Shown piece by piece: positions 62,635 through 64,000 of a stretch of 64,000 bases of DNA; position 1 is the first letter of the stretch; each line of letters starts with the position of its first letter. Both the position numbers and the translations under genes were made by a program. The stretch lies in contig NZ_AP027043.1 of the NCBI RefSeq assembly GCF_027924665.1, forward strand, positions 2,294,001-2,358,000, written 5' to 3'. The DNA comes from Flavobacterium sp. GSB-24 (GTDB taxonomy: Bacteria; Bacteroidota; Bacteroidia; Flavobacteriales; Flavobacteriaceae). The notes under the pieces are model-generated. The model had not been told where the DNA came from, did not search any database, and worked only from the letters and a program-made list of their open reading frames with translations.

Positions 62635-63987
62635 ATGAGAAAAATTACACTCCTTCTCAAAAGCTTTACGCTTTTGTGCTTTCTTTTACTCCTTTCAAAT
62701 TGTGGTATAAATGAAATTGAAGATAATTCGACTGCTAGCGCAGTAAATGAAGTGAAAAATTGGTATGGTTTACACAAAAATGAACTTAATTCACCAATCT
62801 TTGAATATATAGACGCACTAGAATGGGAAAATGCTATAATTTCAGATGGTGCAGATGGTGTTGTAATTGAAGTTCCATTTACTTTACAAAGCCAATTGCA
62901 ATCTTCAAATGAAAAAGCTAGTTTATTTAACGACCATCACCGATTGATGTTCTTAAAAAATGACCAAAATAAGTTTCGTGTTTTTTATGTTCAGATTTTT
63001 ACAGATTCTAAGCAATCAAATGTTGATAATAATAACTTCAATTATTATAATATTAACGAAAATTTTGATGGAAAAGTTTTTTTACAAGACTTGTCTAATG
63101 GTGTGAATACTCAATTGCAATTTAAAGATGGAAATAAAGTTTTACCTTCGCAAACTGCAAAAATGCGTGAAGAAGCAATAACTTGTGTTTGGATTGGATG
63201 GTGGAAGGAAGATGGTTTTCATCCGATTCAATTGTTGTATTGTGAAGGTGGAGGACCAACAGGAGAAGAAGACATTCCTCCAAGCTATGGCGGCGGGGGC
63301 GGCGCTGGTTCAAATCCTGGAGCAAGTACTCCAGTTAAACCACAAATTATTGATAATCTTACTGGTAAGGCAAAATGTCTAAATAGTTTATTGAGTAGTA
63401 ATGGAAACAATTTTGTCCAAAATATATTTAATCAATTTGCAGGGAATTCAGAATTTAATATTCAAATTGTTTCACTTCCGAATGTTTATTCATCAACCAC
63501 TCAAGAAGTAAATGGGACTACAAGTTTTGATAAGGTGAATAGACTTATAACGATAGAAATAAGTACAAATAGATTGGATGGATTGGCAGCTTTAGAATCT
63601 GCTAGGATTATCTTGCACGAATACATACACGCAGATATTTATCGAAAGTTAAATACGACAAATTCTAATGATATTGATGCGAGTAATTTTAAACAAGTTT
63701 TTGAAACTTACGAAAATCAGCATAATGCAATGGCTCAGGTCTATCTTAGTAGTATGAAAGATGCTTTAAAAGCATTTCATAAAACAGTTTTAAGTGCTGA
63801 TTATAACAATTATACTAATTATTATGGAGAAGAGCCAAGCGACGCTTTCTATGAGGCTATGGCTTGGGGAGGTTTAAAGGATAGTAATGTAAAAGCTTGG
63901 ACGGATTTGCCTGAAGACAAAAAAACTTCGATTAATTCGTTAGCAAGTAGAGTGCCTATTTTAGGTAAAACAGTTTCTTGTCCATAA
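62635..63987 (+). CDS. Predicted lipoprotein with HEYIH zinc-metallopeptidase motif
   Basis: 450 residues. Lipoprotein signal ends LLLSNCGIN. The N-terminal domain (about 40-200) is not recognised; a glycine-rich linker (GGGGGAGSNPG) follows near 220-232, and the C-terminal domain has HEYIH at 328-332 inside IILHEYIHADIY, the HExxH zinc motif, with FYEAMAWGGL downstream as a possible third-ligand region. It probably digests proteins at the outer surface, or is an inactive relative if the third ligand is missing. It is monocistronic as far as can be seen and ends 13 bases before the window end. Confidence 0.75.
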   Translation: MRKITLLLKSFTLLCFLLLLSNCGINEIEDNSTASAVNEVKNWYGLHKNELNSPIFEYIDALEWENAIISDGADGVVIEVPFTLQSQLQSSNEKASLFNDHHRLMFLKNDQNKFRVFYVQIFTDSKQSNVDNNNFNYYNINENFDGKVFLQDLSNGVNTQLQFKDGNKVLPSQTAKMREEAITCVWIGWWKEDGFHPIQLLYCEGGGPTGEEDIPPSYGGGGGAGSNPGASTPVKPQIIDNLTGKAKCLNSLLSSNGNNFVQNIFNQFAGNSEFNIQIVSLPNVYSSTTQEVNGTTSFDKVNRLITIEISTNRLDGLAALESARIILHEYIHADIYRKLNTTNSNDIDASNFKQVFETYENQHNAMAQVYLSSMKDALKAFHKTVLSADYNNYTNYYGEEPSDAFYEAMAWGGLKDSNVKAWTDLPEDKKTSINSLASRVPILGKTVSCP

Positions 63988-64000
63988 AAAGTGCAAAATA

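Overview
The window reads as a Flavobacterium-type chromosome segment (Bacteroidota). The evidence is low G+C with AT-rich spacers, TAnnTTTG promoter elements, a SusC/SusD pair, a CTnDOT-like tyrosine recombinase, many alanine/lysine-rich housekeeping proteins of flavobacterial type, and several spacers filled with genus-style inverted repeats. Assignments come from reading motifs and from family knowledge; no search was run.

Region 1 (1-8570) is a mobile genomic island whose right end abuts the 3' end of a tRNA-Ser(UGA) gene. It carries the end of an unknown gene, a tightly overlapping three-gene ABC-3C (Lamassu-like) defence module (Cap4-like nuclease protein, small middle component, DUF3732-type SMC/ABC ATPase), about 1.4 kb of decayed fragments of integrase and DUF1016 nuclease genes, one intact DUF1016 (YhcG-like) nuclease, and the integrase. 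The other end of the island lies left of the window.

Region 2 (8797-17746, all minus) is housekeeping: dgkA, ftsK, lolA, an LptF/LptG permease, a RibBA protein whose GTP cyclohydrolase II half has lost its zinc cysteines, and a thioesterase. A redox group follows: tpx, a small conserved protein, a thioredoxin and a 2-Cys peroxiredoxin.

Region 3 (17872-39304) is the most coherent system. A SusC/SusD/DUF4397 outer-membrane unit is followed on the same strand by namZ-like, murQ, a sodium:solute symporter, a GH3-beta-lactamase lipoprotein, anmK, a HGSNAT-like acetyltransferase, a DigH/GHL10-like hydrolase, an AmpG-like permease, a TPR protein, a GNAT enzyme and a cytoplasmic GH3 (NagZ-like). A divergent DeoR-type regulator sits at the head. 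Together they look like a peptidoglycan (MurNAc/muropeptide) capture and recycling locus, in effect a polysaccharide-utilisation locus whose substrate is cell wall. MurQ releases D-lactate, and a large FAD/Fe-S 2-hydroxyacid dehydrogenase lies 1.2 kb beyond the regulator.

Region 4 (39492-64000) is mixed core genome: MscS channel, the FAD/Fe-S dehydrogenase, two Gfo/Idh/MocA oxidoreductases, an amino-acid permease, a Cys/Met-metabolism PLP enzyme with a divergent Lrp regulator, lpdA, a lipocalin, a DoxX-like protein, pabB, tilS, dsbD, amt, comM-like, a GNAT enzyme, a 55-residue membrane protein and a lipoprotein with a HEYIH metallopeptidase motif. Spacers here hold strong bidirectional hairpins and repeat elements.
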